Part shown: piece after piece, positions 10,189-18,565 of the stretch
How positions within the stretch are numbered: position 1 is the first letter of the stretch
How the letters are laid out: every line of letters starts with the position of its first letter
NCBI RefSeq assembly: GCF_050268245.1
Contig: NZ_JBNNGK010000006.1
Coordinates: 156,350 to 220,349, forward strand
Direction: 5' to 3'
DNA from: JBNNGK01 sp050268245
Lineage (GTDB): Bacteria > Pseudomonadota > Gammaproteobacteria > Enterobacterales > Enterobacteriaceae
Length of the DNA: 64,000 bases
Notes under the pieces: model-generated
The model's database searches: none
What the model was told of the DNA's origin: nothing
The model's input: the letters and a program-made list of their open reading frames with translations, nothing else
Made by a program: the position numbers and the translations under genes

Positions 10189-10235
10189 TTTGTCAGATAA
10201 TGTGATCGCGATTGGGTTTCTGGCTAGCCACAATG

Positions 10236-10258
10236 TAAAAAGGGAGCCGAAGCTCCCT
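10236..10258 (-). terminator. Terminator of grcA
   Basis: AGGGAGC and GCTCCCT form a seven-pair stem with a TTCG loop, followed on the minus strand by TTTTT. It lies 22 bases after the grcA stop. Confidence 0.85.
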
Positions 10259-10279
10259 GATACATACACGACGTTAGAA

Positions 10280-10663
10280 TTACAGACTTTCAGTGAAAGT
10301 ACGGGTAATCACATCACGCTGTTGTTCTGGCGTCAGTGAGTTGAAACGTACTGCGTAGCCAGAAACGCGGATGGTCAGCTGTGGATATTTTTCTGGGTTT
10401 TTAACGGCGTCTTCCAATGTTTCACGACGCAGTACGTTAACGTTCAGATGTTGACCGCCTTCTACGCGCACGGTAGGTTGCAGCTCCATAGGAACTTCGC
10501 GGTATTCGATCTGGCCAAGCTCGTTCATCGGAACGATTTGGTCTTCAGCGTAATCCGCTTTAGCGCAAACACAACGCGCTTCTGATTTTTCGTCATCCAG
10601 CAGCCAGAAAGAGTTAACCAGCGCCTGATTGTTTGCTTTGGTGATTTGAATACCGGTAATCAT
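10280..10663 (-). CDS. grcA: Autonomous glycyl radical cofactor GrcA
   Basis: Small spare-part protein (formerly YfiD) that replaces the oxygen-cleaved C-terminus of pyruvate formate-lyase and restores activity. The 127-residue length equals E. coli, and the glycyl-radical motif RVSGYAVRF places the radical at Gly102, as known for the family. It is divergent from ung and has tandem FNR sites upstream, consistent with micro-aerobic induction. Confidence 0.96.
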   Translation of the reverse strand: MITGIQITKANNQALVNSFWLLDDEKSEARCVCAKADYAEDQIVPMNELGQIEYREVPMELQPTVRVEGGQHLNVNVLRRETLEDAVKNPEKYPQLTIRVSGYAVRFNSLTPEQQRDVITRTFTESL

Positions 10664-10747
10664 TTTGATGCCTCCGTACTAGGGCGAGAAATTTTATTTC
10701 GTTTATGGTTTTGGCTATTTGGTAAAACCATTGTTGTCTTGTTGTTC

Positions 10748-10753
10748 TGTATA
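10748..10753 (-). promoter_or_regulatory. Candidate -10 element of grcA
   Basis: TATACA on the minus strand. A start near 10741 would centre the proximal FNR box at about -41.5, the class II position expected for FNR activation. Confidence 0.5.
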
Positions 10754-10775
10754 CCAGCCCAGCAACGGCAATTCT

Positions 10776-10789
10776 TTGATTAAAATCAA
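10776..10789. promoter_or_regulatory. FNR box, proximal, of grcA
   Basis: TTGATTAAAATCAA is a perfect FNR site (TTGAT-N4-ATCAA) in the grcA/ung divergent region. FNR control of grcA is established in E. coli. Confidence 0.88.
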
Positions 10790-10828
10790 TTTACAGCGCA
10801 TACCCTTTTTCACTGTAAGGGCAAATTT

Positions 10829-10842
10829 ATGTTTTATATCAA
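10829..10842. promoter_or_regulatory. FNR box, distal, of grcA
   Basis: ATGTTTTATATCAA keeps one perfect half site (ATCAA) and 3 of 5 in the other. Its centre is 53 bases from the proximal box, the same spacing as the two E. coli yfiD FNR sites (-40.5 and -93.5), where the distal site lowers expression under full anaerobiosis. Confidence 0.55.
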
Positions 10843-11010
10843 TATTCCAAATTTTCACCAACGCAATTAATTTTGTAAATTTTAAAAATTAATTGTAATT
10901 CAGACCATCCGACTCACAGAGCAAACGCATAAAAGCGGGTTTCGCTGAACGTGAGTAAGCGGTAAGCTATGCATCATAAATTTTACTAACGAAAACAAAG
11001 GAGAGCGTTA

Positions 11011-11706
11011 ATGACTACCCTCCTCACCTGGCATGACGTCATCGGGAAAGAGAAAGAGCAACCCTATTTTGTTGATACGCTCACCTTTGTTGCCGCAGAG
11101 CGCCAGGCAGGTAAGACCATTTACCCACCGCAAAAAGACGTCTTCAACGCGTTCCGCTTTACGGAGTTAGCCGACGTCAAAGTGGTGATCCTCGGTCAAG
11201 ATCCTTACCATGGACCAAATCAGGCGCACGGGTTATCATTTTCCGTGCGTCCCGGCATACCGGCACCGCCTTCGCTGGTGAATATATACAAAGAGTTGGT
11301 CACGGATATTCCCGGTTTTGAGCGGCCGAATCACGGTTGCTTACAAAGCTGGGCTAAGCAAGGGGTGCTACTGTTGAATACCGTATTAACGGTTGAGGCG
11401 GGTCGCGCGCATTCACACGCCAATCTAGGCTGGGAAACCTTCACCGATAAAGTTATTGCTGCATTAAATGAAAACCGCGAAGGTGTGGTGTTCTTACTTT
11501 GGGGCGCACACGCGCAAAAGAAAGGTAACTTTATCGATCGCAACCGCCATCACGTGCTAAAGGCTCCACATCCGTCACCACTTTCCGCCCATCGCGGTTT
11601 CCTCGGTTGCCACCATTTCTCGCAAACAAACCAATTATTGCAACAGCAGGGACTGGCTCCTATCGATTGGGCGCCACACCTGCCGGATAATGAAGAACTG
11701 GCCTGA
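11011..11706 (+). CDS. ung: Uracil-DNA glycosylase
   Basis: Removes uracil from DNA at the start of base-excision repair. The 231-residue protein has the water-activating loop GQDPYHGPNQAHGLSFS at about 60-77 (catalytic Asp near 63) and the minor-groove loop HPSPLSAHRGF at about 186-196, both intact. AAAGGAGAG precedes the ATG. Length matches E. coli (229). Divergent from grcA, convergent with grpE. Confidence 0.96.
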   Translation: MTTLLTWHDVIGKEKEQPYFVDTLTFVAAERQAGKTIYPPQKDVFNAFRFTELADVKVVILGQDPYHGPNQAHGLSFSVRPGIPAPPSLVNIYKELVTDIPGFERPNHGCLQSWAKQGVLLLNTVLTVEAGRAHSHANLGWETFTDKVIAALNENREGVVFLLWGAHAQKKGNFIDRNRHHVLKAPHPSPLSAHRGFLGCHHFSQTNQLLQQQGLAPIDWAPHLPDNEELA

Positions 11707-11714
11707 CTCAGATA

Positions 11715-11748
11715 CAACAAAAGGCACATACTAAAGTGCCTTTTGTTG
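11715..11748. terminator. Bidirectional terminator between ung and grpE
   Basis: CAACAAAAGGCAC (11715-11727) is perfectly complementary to GTGCCTTTTGTTG (11736-11748), eight-base loop, with T-rich sequence on either strand. It serves both convergent genes. Confidence 0.8.
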
Positions 11749-11757
11749 ATAGGTGCC

Positions 11758-12339
11758 TTAAGCTTTAGCTTTAGACACCGCGACCATTGCTGGGCGCAGT
11801 AAGCGGCCATTCAGCGTATAGCCTTTTTGCATCACCATCATCACGTGGTTTGGCTGATGTTCCTCAGACTCCATCATGCTCATGGCCTGATGGACATCTG
11901 GGTTGAAAGGTACATTCACGTCACCGACGATCTCAATGCCGTACTTGCGCACGACATCTAACAGGGACTTCAGCGTCAGTTCAATCCCTTCAATCATCGC
12001 GGTCAGTTCCGGGTTATTGCGATCCGCAAGCTCCAGTGCACGTTCTAGGTTATCAATCACGGGCAACAGATCAGATGAAAACTTCTCCAAAGCGAATTTA
12101 TGCGCTTTTTCGATATCCAATTCGGTACGGCGACGAACATTCTCCATCTCGGCTTTGGCACGTAGCACACTGTCGCGCTCACGTTGCTGAGCTTCTGCCA
12201 GTTGAGCTTCCAGCTCGGCAATGCGATCATCACGCAGATCGACACCTTCAGCTGCTTCCGGCAACACTTCTTCGTACTGAACGTTTTCCATTTCTTCCGA
12301 GGCTTGCTCGTTTGGCGTCTTATGTTCTTTACTACTCAT
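11758..12339 (-). CDS. grpE: Nucleotide-exchange factor GrpE
   Basis: Releases ADP from DnaK in the DnaK-DnaJ-GrpE chaperone cycle. The 193-residue protein has an acidic flexible N-terminus, a long helical coiled-coil segment (about 30-130) and the C-terminal beta domain with PFNPDVHQAM and VMQKGYTLNGRLLRPAMV, the GrpE signature. A heat-shock promoter lies just upstream. Divergent from nadK. Confidence 0.96.
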   Translation of the reverse strand: MSSKEHKTPNEQASEEMENVQYEEVLPEAAEGVDLRDDRIAELEAQLAEAQQRERDSVLRAKAEMENVRRRTELDIEKAHKFALEKFSSDLLPVIDNLERALELADRNNPELTAMIEGIELTLKSLLDVVRKYGIEIVGDVNVPFNPDVHQAMSMMESEEHQPNHVMMVMQKGYTLNGRLLRPAMVAVSKAKA

Positions 12340-12381
12340 GAATATCTCCGCGTTTTAGCATTAATCTCGCAACTTGGCTTA

Positions 12382-12409
12382 TTATGGGGATCAATACGGG
12401 GGTTTCAAG
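12382..12409 (-). promoter_or_regulatory. Sigma-32 heat-shock promoter of grpE
   Basis: Minus strand CTTGAA (12409-12404), a 14-base spacer and CCCCATAA (12389-12382), a near-perfect RpoH promoter, about 45 bases before the grpE ATG. GrpE is a known RpoH target. Confidence 0.85.
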
Positions 12410-12463
12410 TCAACCGGTCACAATGTAGGGCATATTCTGGCTCCGGTGAGGAAAATCACAACA

Positions 12464-13342
12464 ATGAATAAAAAATTCACATGTATCGGCATTGTTGGCC
12501 ATCCACGTCATCCATCGGCGTTGGCTACCCACGAGATGCTGTTCCACTGGTTAGTTGCACACGGTTATAACGTGCTTATTGAGCGGCAAATCGCCAAAGA
12601 ATTGGGGTTAAAAAACGCGATAACGGGCAGCCTGGCGGATATAGGGCAACAGGCGGACTTGGCAGTTGTGGTCGGTGGCGACGGCAACATGCTTGGCGCC
12701 GCGCGTGCATTGGCACGTTATGACATCAAAGTTATCGGCGTTAACCGTGGAAACCTCGGCTTTCTGACCGATCTGGATCCCGATAATGCCTTGCAACAAT
12801 TAGCCGATGTGTTGGAAGGCAAGTATATCGACGAAAAACGCTTCCTGCTGGAAACCATCGTCCATCGTGAACATCAGCATTGCCGCATCAGCACGGCGAT
12901 TAACGAAGTGGTTCTGCACCCCGGCAAAGTGGCGCATATGATTGAGTTTGAGGTCTATATTGACGATCGCTTCGCCTTTTCACAGCGTTCGGACGGCTTG
13001 ATCATCGCCACCCCTACAGGATCTACAGCCTATTCGTTATCCGCCGGTGGCCCAATTCTGACGCCATCGCTGGAAGCTATCGCATTGGTGCCCATGTTCC
13101 CGCACACCCTCTCTGCGCGCCCGTTGGTGATCAACGGTGACAGCACTATTCGCCTCAAGTTTTCGCACGTGAGTAGCGACCTGGAAGTCAGCTGCGACAG
13201 CCAAATTGCCCTGCCAATCCAAGAAGGTGAAGAGGTGCTGATTCGCCGCAGTGATTACCATCTCAATCTAATACATCCAAAAGATTACAGCTATTTCAAT
13301 ACATTAAGCACCAAGCTAGGCTGGTCAAAAAAATTATTCTAA
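12464..13342 (+). CDS. nadK: NAD kinase NadK
   Basis: Phosphorylates NAD to NADP using ATP. I start at MNKKFTCIGIVGHPRH (ATG 12464), giving 292 residues as in E. coli; the 30 codons upstream overlap the grpE promoter. Motifs: VVGGDGNML (GGDGN phosphate site, about residue 71), the NE/D region INEVVLHPG and ATPTGSTAYSLSAGGP. Starts the nadK-recN run and is divergent from grpE. Confidence 0.96.
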   Translation: MNKKFTCIGIVGHPRHPSALATHEMLFHWLVAHGYNVLIERQIAKELGLKNAITGSLADIGQQADLAVVVGGDGNMLGAARALARYDIKVIGVNRGNLGFLTDLDPDNALQQLADVLEGKYIDEKRFLLETIVHREHQHCRISTAINEVVLHPGKVAHMIEFEVYIDDRFAFSQRSDGLIIATPTGSTAYSLSAGGPILTPSLEAIALVPMFPHTLSARPLVINGDSTIRLKFSHVSSDLEVSCDSQIALPIQEGEEVLIRRSDYHLNLIHPKDYSYFNTLSTKLGWSKKLF

Positions 13343-13360
13343 AATTTGCGCCAACCACTT

Positions 13361-13380
13361 TACTGTATATAAAACCAGTT
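13361..13380. promoter_or_regulatory. LexA box 1 of recN
   Basis: TACTGTATATAAAACCAGTT, a canonical SOS box (CTG-N10-CAG core). It overlaps the expected recN promoter. Confidence 0.92.
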
Positions 13381-13382
13381 TA

Positions 13383-13402
13383 TACTGTATGTAACAACAG
13401 TT
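13383..13402. promoter_or_regulatory. LexA box 2 of recN
   Basis: TACTGTATGTAACAACAGTT, a second SOS box 22 bases after the first, about two helical turns, so two LexA dimers could bind the same face. A degenerate third site may overlap 13404-13420. Confidence 0.88.
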
Positions 13403-13428
13403 ATGTGTTTATACACAGGAAGGTTCCC

Positions 13429-15090
13429 ATGCTGGCACAATTAACCATCAGCAATTTTGCTATCGTTCGTGAGTTGGAAATCGACTTTCAACCGGGTATG
13501 ACGGCGATTACCGGTGAAACCGGTGCCGGTAAGTCGATTGCTATTGATGCGTTAGGGCTGTGCCTTGGTAACCGCGCCGAGGGTAACGTTGTGCGCCAAG
13601 GTGCCTCTCGCGCCGATTTGTGCGCGCGCTTCTCCTTGGTTGATACCCCATCCGCCCGCGAATGGTTGGAGCAAAACCATCTGGATGACAGTAACGAATG
13701 CCTGCTCCGGCGGGTCATCGGCACCGATGGCCGCTCCCGTGGTTATATCAACGGCACCTCCGTTCCTCTATCGCAACTGCGTGAATTGGGTCAACGGTTG
13801 ATTCAAATTCACGGCCAGCATGCGCACCAACTGCTACTGAAACCCGAACACCAAAAATCTTTACTGGATGCCTACGTCGGTGAAACAGCATTGATGGCAT
13901 CGATGCGCCAAGCCTTTCAGCAGTGGCACCAAAGCTGTCGAGAACTGGCACACCATCAGCAGCAATCCATTGAGCGTGAGGCGCGTAAGCAACTGCTGCA
14001 ATATCAATTAAAAGAGCTAAACGAATTCGCGCCACAACCCGGTGAGTTTGAGCAAATCGATAGTGAATATAAGCGGCTGGCTAACAGCGGCCAATTGCTG
14101 ACGCTGAGCCAACAGGCTTTGCATCATTTGGCCGATGATGATGAGCACAACATGCTCAGCCAACTGCATTGCGTTAAACATCTGTTGGTGGAATTGACCG
14201 GGATGGATGACAAGCTGTCCAACCTGCTCGACATGTTGGAGGAGGCCTCAATCCAAATCAGCGAAGCAAGCGATGAACTGCGCCATTACGCTGAACGGAT
14301 GGATCTGGATCCAAATCGTTTATACGAGTTAGAACAACGCATTTCGCGCCAAATCAGTCTGGCACGTAAACACCATATCGCGCCTGAAGCACTGCCGCTG
14401 CGGCATCAACAATTGCTTGACGAGCAACATGCACTTTCTCAACAGGAAAGTGACCATCAGCACCTAAACGAAGCGGTTTTACAGCATCATCAACACGCAT
14501 TGGCACTGGCCGAACAGTTGCACCAAAAACGTCAGCATTACGCTGATGAGCTCACCCAGTTAATTACCAGCAGCATGCATACGCTCTCAATGCCGCACGG
14601 TCAGTTCCATATTGAGGTGCATTTTGAGCCAGAACATTTAGGGGCCGAAGGCGCGAGCCGCGTGGAGTTTTGTGTTTCCACCAACCCTGGTCAACCACTG
14701 CAAGCGCTAGCTAAGGTCGCTTCTGGCGGCGAACTTTCGCGCATCGCCTTGGCCATTCAAGTCATTACCGCGCGTAAAATGGAAACGCCAGCGCTAATTT
14801 TCGACGAGGTTGATGTGGGAATCAGTGGCCCAACTGCCGCTATCGTGGGGCGTTTACTGCGCCAACTTGGGGAGTCCACTCAGGTGATGTGTGTGACCCA
14901 CCTACCGCAAGTGGCCGGTTGTGGGCATCAGCATTTCTTTGTGAGCAAACAAACCGACGGCACCGTGACGGAAACGCAAATGACTCCCTTAGACAAACGA
15001 GCGCGTCTGCAAGAACTTGCGCGCCTGCTCGGCGGCAGCCAAGTGACCCGAAACACGCTGGCCAACGCAAAAGAGCTGCTCGCGGCGTAA
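13429..15090 (+). CDS. recN: DNA repair protein RecN
   Basis: SMC-like ATPase induced by SOS that supports double-strand-break repair. Starting at MLAQLTISNFAIV (ATG 13429, AGGAAGG upstream) gives 553 residues, equal to E. coli. Walker A GETGAGKS is at about 32-39, a long coiled coil fills about 150-360, then the ABC signature ASGGELSR and Walker B ALIFDEVDVGIS. Two LexA boxes lie just upstream. Confidence 0.96.
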   Translation: MLAQLTISNFAIVRELEIDFQPGMTAITGETGAGKSIAIDALGLCLGNRAEGNVVRQGASRADLCARFSLVDTPSAREWLEQNHLDDSNECLLRRVIGTDGRSRGYINGTSVPLSQLRELGQRLIQIHGQHAHQLLLKPEHQKSLLDAYVGETALMASMRQAFQQWHQSCRELAHHQQQSIEREARKQLLQYQLKELNEFAPQPGEFEQIDSEYKRLANSGQLLTLSQQALHHLADDDEHNMLSQLHCVKHLLVELTGMDDKLSNLLDMLEEASIQISEASDELRHYAERMDLDPNRLYELEQRISRQISLARKHHIAPEALPLRHQQLLDEQHALSQQESDHQHLNEAVLQHHQHALALAEQLHQKRQHYADELTQLITSSMHTLSMPHGQFHIEVHFEPEHLGAEGASRVEFCVSTNPGQPLQALAKVASGGELSRIALAIQVITARKMETPALIFDEVDVGISGPTAAIVGRLLRQLGESTQVMCVTHLPQVAGCGHQHFFVSKQTDGTVTETQMTPLDKRARLQELARLLGGSQVTRNTLANAKELLAA

Positions 15091-15277
15091 CACACCAATA
15101 AAATTTCGACAAAATAAGCATATTGCTGAACCTGACAGGCTAAACGTATCCGGTTCAGATAATGCAAAAAAGATGTGGGCAGGCATTGTACGCTGCCCTG
15201 CCCTTAGAAAATCGGTTACGATTTTTTCAGTAGTCAAAGGGCAATGCCCTGAGCAGAGCAACACGCTAGCGGCTATT

Positions 15278-15305
15278 TGAACTTTTTTCCTATCATGCAG
15301 TCCGA
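15278..15305 (+). promoter_or_regulatory. Candidate sigma-E promoter of bamE
   Basis: TGAACTT (15278-15284), 16-base spacer and TCCGA (15301-15305) fit the sigma-E pattern with one mismatch in the -35. It lies about 135 bases before bamE, whose E. coli orthologue is a sigma-E regulon member. The rest of the 348-base recN-bamE gap shows no gene. Confidence 0.55.
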
Positions 15306-15439
15306 CGTTTGCGCCAGAACGCTCCCCCTTTCATCACAACACCGTGAAAAATGAAAGGGTATTCAATAGATTTCAGGTTTCCAACTGCTGCAAGGTCTAT
15401 TATCATCGGCAGCTTATGCCCTAAAGGAATGTGATTACT

Positions 15440-15778
15440 ATGCGCTGTAAAATGCTAACTGCTGCCGCTGTGGTTCTTGTGATGTTAACTGCGGGCTGTT
15501 CTACCTTTGAGAAAGTGGTTTACCGCCCGGACATCAACCAAGGGAACTACCTGACCGCAACCGACGTGGCAAAAATCCATAAGGGTATGACCCAACAGCA
15601 AGTGGCTTACACTCTGGGAACCCCAATGCTACAGGATCCGTTTGGCACTCAGACTTGGTTCTACGTGTTCCGTCAGCAACCGGGCCATGAGAAAATCACG
15701 CAGCAAACGCTGACGCTGACTTTCGACAGTGCCGGTGTGCTAACGGATATGCAAAACAAACCAACACTGACCAAATAA
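15440..15778 (+). CDS. bamE: Outer-membrane assembly lipoprotein BamE
   Basis: Small lipoprotein of the BAM complex that inserts beta-barrel proteins in the outer membrane (formerly SmpA). A GTG lies at 15431, but AAAGGAA at 15423-15429 is spaced for the ATG at 15440, giving 112 residues. Signal peptide with lipobox LTAGC; residues after the Cys begin STFEKVVYRPDI, then the BamE core (MTQQQVAYTLGTP). Confidence 0.94.
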   Translation: MRCKMLTAAAVVLVMLTAGCSTFEKVVYRPDINQGNYLTATDVAKIHKGMTQQQVAYTLGTPMLQDPFGTQTWFYVFRQQPGHEKITQQTLTLTFDSAGVLTDMQNKPTLTK

Positions 15779-15866
15779 TCGATGCGCTAACACTTCCGGC
15801 CCATGCGGGAAGCAGGATCTCAGGCATGACAGTGGTAGGCTGCAACTCGGAAGGTGTTGTTTGATA

Positions 15867-15898
15867 AAAATAAGGCGCTTTGAGCGCCTTATTTTTTT
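15867..15898. terminator. Bidirectional terminator between bamE and ratB
   Basis: AAATAAGGCGCT pairs with AGCGCCTTATTT around a short TTG loop, with T-rich flanks on either strand. The hairpin overlaps the ratB stop codon (15889-15891). Confidence 0.8.
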
Positions 15899-16173
15899 GC
15901 TTTCTCTGCCCGCTGCCGCCGCAGCTCTTTTGGATCGGCAATCAGAGGCCGATAGATTTCAACCCGATCGCCATCATGCAGCTCATCACCCAACTTAGCA
16001 GGACGACTATAAATCCCCACTTTATTAGCGCTTAAGTCAATATCTTTACGTATCGCTAACAAACCGGAGGCCTGAATAGCCTCTTCAACAGTACTGCCCG
16101 CTTTTAACGTCACGTACCGCAAGTATTGCCGCTCAGGTAATGCGTAGACAACTTCTACGCGTATATCAGACAC
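15889..16173 (-). CDS. ratB: RnfH-family protein RatB
   Basis: Ubiquitin-like-fold RnfH family protein of unknown exact role, paired with ratA. I start at a GTG (16173) giving 94 residues beginning VSDIRVEVVYALPERQY, which aligns with the E. coli protein start; the longer ATG-initiated frame would lie inside ratA. The C-terminus PLIADPKELRRQRAEK is diagnostic. It overlaps the ratA stop by eight bases, so translation is probably coupled. Confidence 0.9.
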   Translation of the reverse strand: MSDIRVEVVYALPERQYLRYVTLKAGSTVEEAIQASGLLAIRKDIDLSANKVGIYSRPAKLGDELHDGDRVEIYRPLIADPKELRRQRAEKAKK

Positions 16174-16600
16174 TGTAAACCTCTTTTGCCCGCTGGGTGA
16201 ATGCTTGAACCATGCTCCCTGCCAGCTCCTTGAAAACTTTGCCGAAGGCCAACTCAATCAATTTGTTGGTGAATTCAAAATCCAAATGTAATTCAACTTT
16301 ACACGCCTCTGGGCTGAGTGGCGTAAACTGCCAGCCCCCCATCAACGTACGGAACGGGCCGTCAACTAACTGCATATTGATGCTTTGGTTATCCTGCAGC
16401 GTATTTCGGGTAGTAAATGTCTTACTGATCCCTGCTTTTGCAACGTCTACAGCAGCGGTCATTTCATTATCGGTAGCATTGATAACCCGACTACCCGTGC
16501 AGCCAGGCAGAAAATCTGGATAAGAATGAACATCGTTAACCAACTGGTACATCTGCGCAGCGCTAAACGGCACCAACGCAGACCGACTGATCTGAGGCAT
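16166..16600 (-). CDS. ratA: RatA, START-domain ribosome-associated protein / Coq10-like
   Basis: A 144-residue polyketide cyclase/START-fold protein. E. coli RatA has been described as a toxin that blocks 70S formation, while the family includes Coq10 ubiquinone-binding proteins, so the role is debated. Conserved text includes YPDFLPGCTGSRV and GPFRTLMGGWQFTPL. Divergent from smpB and upstream of ratB, the usual order. Confidence 0.93.
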   Translation of the reverse strand: MPQISRSALVPFSAAQMYQLVNDVHSYPDFLPGCTGSRVINATDNEMTAAVDVAKAGISKTFTTRNTLQDNQSINMQLVDGPFRTLMGGWQFTPLSPEACKVELHLDFEFTNKLIELAFGKVFKELAGSMVQAFTQRAKEVYSV

Positions 16601-16761
16601 ATCATTTCCTGTGAAACATAAATCGTACAGATAATAACATTTATCTGGCGCCAGACAAAAAATCTGCTACACATTTGAGTCACCGAAAATCCGAGGATTT
16701 GCTCAGACACTGAACGCTAAAAGATTTCTTTCGCTGTGGCATCCAGTATAATGGCAACACT

Positions 16762-17244
16762 ATGACAAAGAAAAAAGCATACAAACCCGGCTCAGCCACC
16801 ATTGCGCAAAACAAACGTGCCCGTTTCGAGTACTTCATCGAGGAAGAGCTCGAGGCTGGTCTGTCTCTACAAGGGTGGGAAGTCAAATCGCTGCGTGCTG
16901 GTAAAGCCAACATCAGCGACAGCTACGTAATGTTCCGTGATGGTGAAGCCTACCTGTTCGGTGCCACCATTACGCCATTGAATGTTGCTTCGTCGCATGT
17001 GGTATGCGATCCAACGCGTTCCCGTAAATTGCTGCTAAAGAAACGTGAGCTTGACTCACTGCTTGGCCGCGTCAACCGCGAAGGTTATACCGTCGTCGCG
17101 CTTTCCATGTATTGGAAAAATGCTTGGACCAAATTGAAAATCGGCGTGGCGAAGGGTAAGAAAGAACACGATAAACGCGATAACATCAAAGATCGTGAAT
17201 GGCAGACGGCGAAAGCCCGTATTATGAAGAATGCGAATCGTTAA
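16762..17244 (+). CDS. smpB: SsrA-binding protein SmpB
   Basis: Partner of tmRNA in trans-translation, needed to load it on stalled ribosomes. The 160-residue protein has the OB-fold core with EEELEAGLSLQGWEVKSLR and the basic C-terminal tail (AKGKKEHDKRDNIKDREW) that enters the mRNA channel. Length equals E. coli. ssrA follows after 50 bases. Confidence 0.96.
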   Translation: MTKKKAYKPGSATIAQNKRARFEYFIEEELEAGLSLQGWEVKSLRAGKANISDSYVMFRDGEAYLFGATITPLNVASSHVVCDPTRSRKLLLKKRELDSLLGRVNREGYTVVALSMYWKNAWTKLKIGVAKGKKEHDKRDNIKDREWQTAKARIMKNANR

Positions 17245-17294
17245 GCCACTGGCTTTACAGCGCAAACTTCTGGTATACTGCCGATTAGTTACTT

Positions 17295-17658
17295 GGGGCT
17301 GATTCTGGATTCGACGGGATTTGCGAAGCCCAAGGAGCATGCCGAGGGGCGGTTGGCCTCGTAAAAAGCCGCAAAAAAATAGTCGCAAACGACGAAAACT
17401 ACGCACTAGCAGCTTAATAACCTGCTCAGAGCCCTCTCTCCCTAGCCTCCGCTCTTAGGACGGGGATCAAGAGAGGTCAAACCCAAAAGAGATCGCGTGG
17501 AAGTCCTGCCTGGGGCTGAAGCGTTAAATCTAATCAGGCTAGTTTGTTAGTGGCGTGTCCATCCGCAGCTGGCAAGCGAATGTAAAGATTGGACTAAGCA
17601 TGTAGTGCCGACGGTGTAGTAATTTCGGACGGGGGTTCAAATCCCCCCAGCTCCACCA
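17295..17658 (+). ncRNA. ssrA: tmRNA (SsrA)
   Basis: About 364 bases from GGGGCTGATTCTGG to CAGCTCCACCA. The tRNA-like end carries GGGTTCAAATCCCCCC (T arm) and an encoded CCA. The tag frame is at 17385-17417 and reads ANDENYALAA then TAA, close to the E. coli tag (ANDENYALAA). It rescues stalled ribosomes and tags the nascent chain for ClpXP/ClpAP. Its 3' end is a common integration site, and an integrase remnant follows. Confidence 0.97.
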
Positions 17659-17700
17659 AATTCTTGGTTGATGGTTACCAGAGTCATCCGATTAAGTCTA

Positions 17701-17736
17701 AAAAGCCCGCATGGCACAAGCCCTGCGGGCTTTTTT
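17701..17736 (+). terminator. Terminator of ssrA
   Basis: AAGCCCGC (17703-17710) pairs with GCGGGCTT (17725-17732), then a T run, 45 bases after the tmRNA. Confidence 0.85.
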
Positions 17737-17861
17737 GTACCTGCAATTTGTCCCCCGGAGTCTGAAGCCAACTAATTAAATCCGAACCTTTTAGGCACCT
17801 TGTTAGGCACCTCGTAAAGCATTATTGTTTTTGAGGAGCCTAAAACTATGGAAACCCGGCA

Positions 17862-18066
17862 ATGGCAAGACAAACCAAACCTTTATCCGTCAAAGAAATC
17901 GAATCCGCCAAACCCTAGGAAGCGGACTACGTTCTCTATGATGGCGATGGCCTTGAGCTACCCATCAAATCCACCGGCAGCAATATATGGCAGTTTCACT
18001 ACATTCGCCCTGTCACCAAAAAGCGTGCGAAAAACAGCATCGGCCCCTACTTAAAACAACACGGGT
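17862..18066 (+). pseudogene. P4-type tyrosine integrase remnant, N-terminal domain
   Basis: From the ATG at 17862 the frame reads MARQTKPLSVKEIESAKP, then TAG (17916-17918), then EADYVLYDGDGLELPIKSTG and WQFHYIRPVTKKRAK, ending at TGA TAG near 18062-18067. This is the DUF4102-type arm-binding domain of P4 family integrases, with one internal stop and no catalytic domain. Its place and direction right after ssrA are those of an integrase at the left end of an ssrA-integrated island. The island body is gone. A different-frame open stretch here (17848-18054) is not the gene. Confidence 0.85.
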
Positions 18067-18250
18067 GATAGTGGCGGCTGTCAGACCGCACCAACAGCCG
18101 ACAATACTGGGCCACATTCGTTAAAATTGATGCCTATCTCATCCTCATGTCTTTCCTTGCTTGTATAGTAGATATCGCTCTCTTTTCCCTTGCACCTACC
18201 CTTACATTGATTTAGCATCTACTAAACTTAGAAAACACTAAAACAAAACA

Positions 18251-18565
18251 ATGACCAAAACGGAACGCGATCTTTTGTATGACAACGCCTCGCAGGCGGT
18301 AACACTTTTAAAATCAATGAGTAACTCAAATCGCTTATTGATTCTTTGCATCCTCATTGATTCGCCGGGTACGTCAGCGGGCAACCTGAGCCAATTAACT
18401 GGGTTGAGCCCTTCGGCCACTTCCCAGCATCTGGCACGGATGAAAGACGAAGGGTTGATCGCATGCACCAGGGATGCGCAAAAAATGCATTACTTCATCA
18501 AAAACGAATCCATTATAAAAATAATCAGTACCTTAAAAGAGATTTATTGCCCGGAGGGTTTCTAA
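18251..18565 (+). CDS. ygaV: ArsR-family persulfide-responsive regulator YgaV (BigR/SqrR type)
   Basis: A 104-residue winged-helix repressor. The helix-turn-helix lies in SAGNLSQLTGLSPSATSQHL. Cys33 (LILCIL) and Cys100 (IYCPE) are placed like the two cysteines of BigR/SqrR-type sensors, which form a disulfide or tetrasulfide with reactive sulfur; Cys72 is extra. It does not carry the ArsR/SmtB metal motif. Its stop overlaps the ygaP start, so the two form an operon, as in E. coli where YgaV controls ygaVP and respiratory genes in response to sulfide. Confidence 0.9.
   Translation: MTKTERDLLYDNASQAVTLLKSMSNSNRLLILCILIDSPGTSAGNLSQLTGLSPSATSQHLARMKDEGLIACTRDAQKMHYFIKNESIIKIISTLKEIYCPEGF

Noticed and set aside
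15126..15215. Stems near CTGAACC/GGTTCAG and GGGCAG after recN as terminators
   Set aside because: Loops too long or stems imperfect and no T run in place; not annotated.
17848..18054. A 68-residue open frame beginning METRQW after ssrA
   Set aside because: It is a different frame over the integrase remnant; the integrase text is in the +1 frame from 17862.
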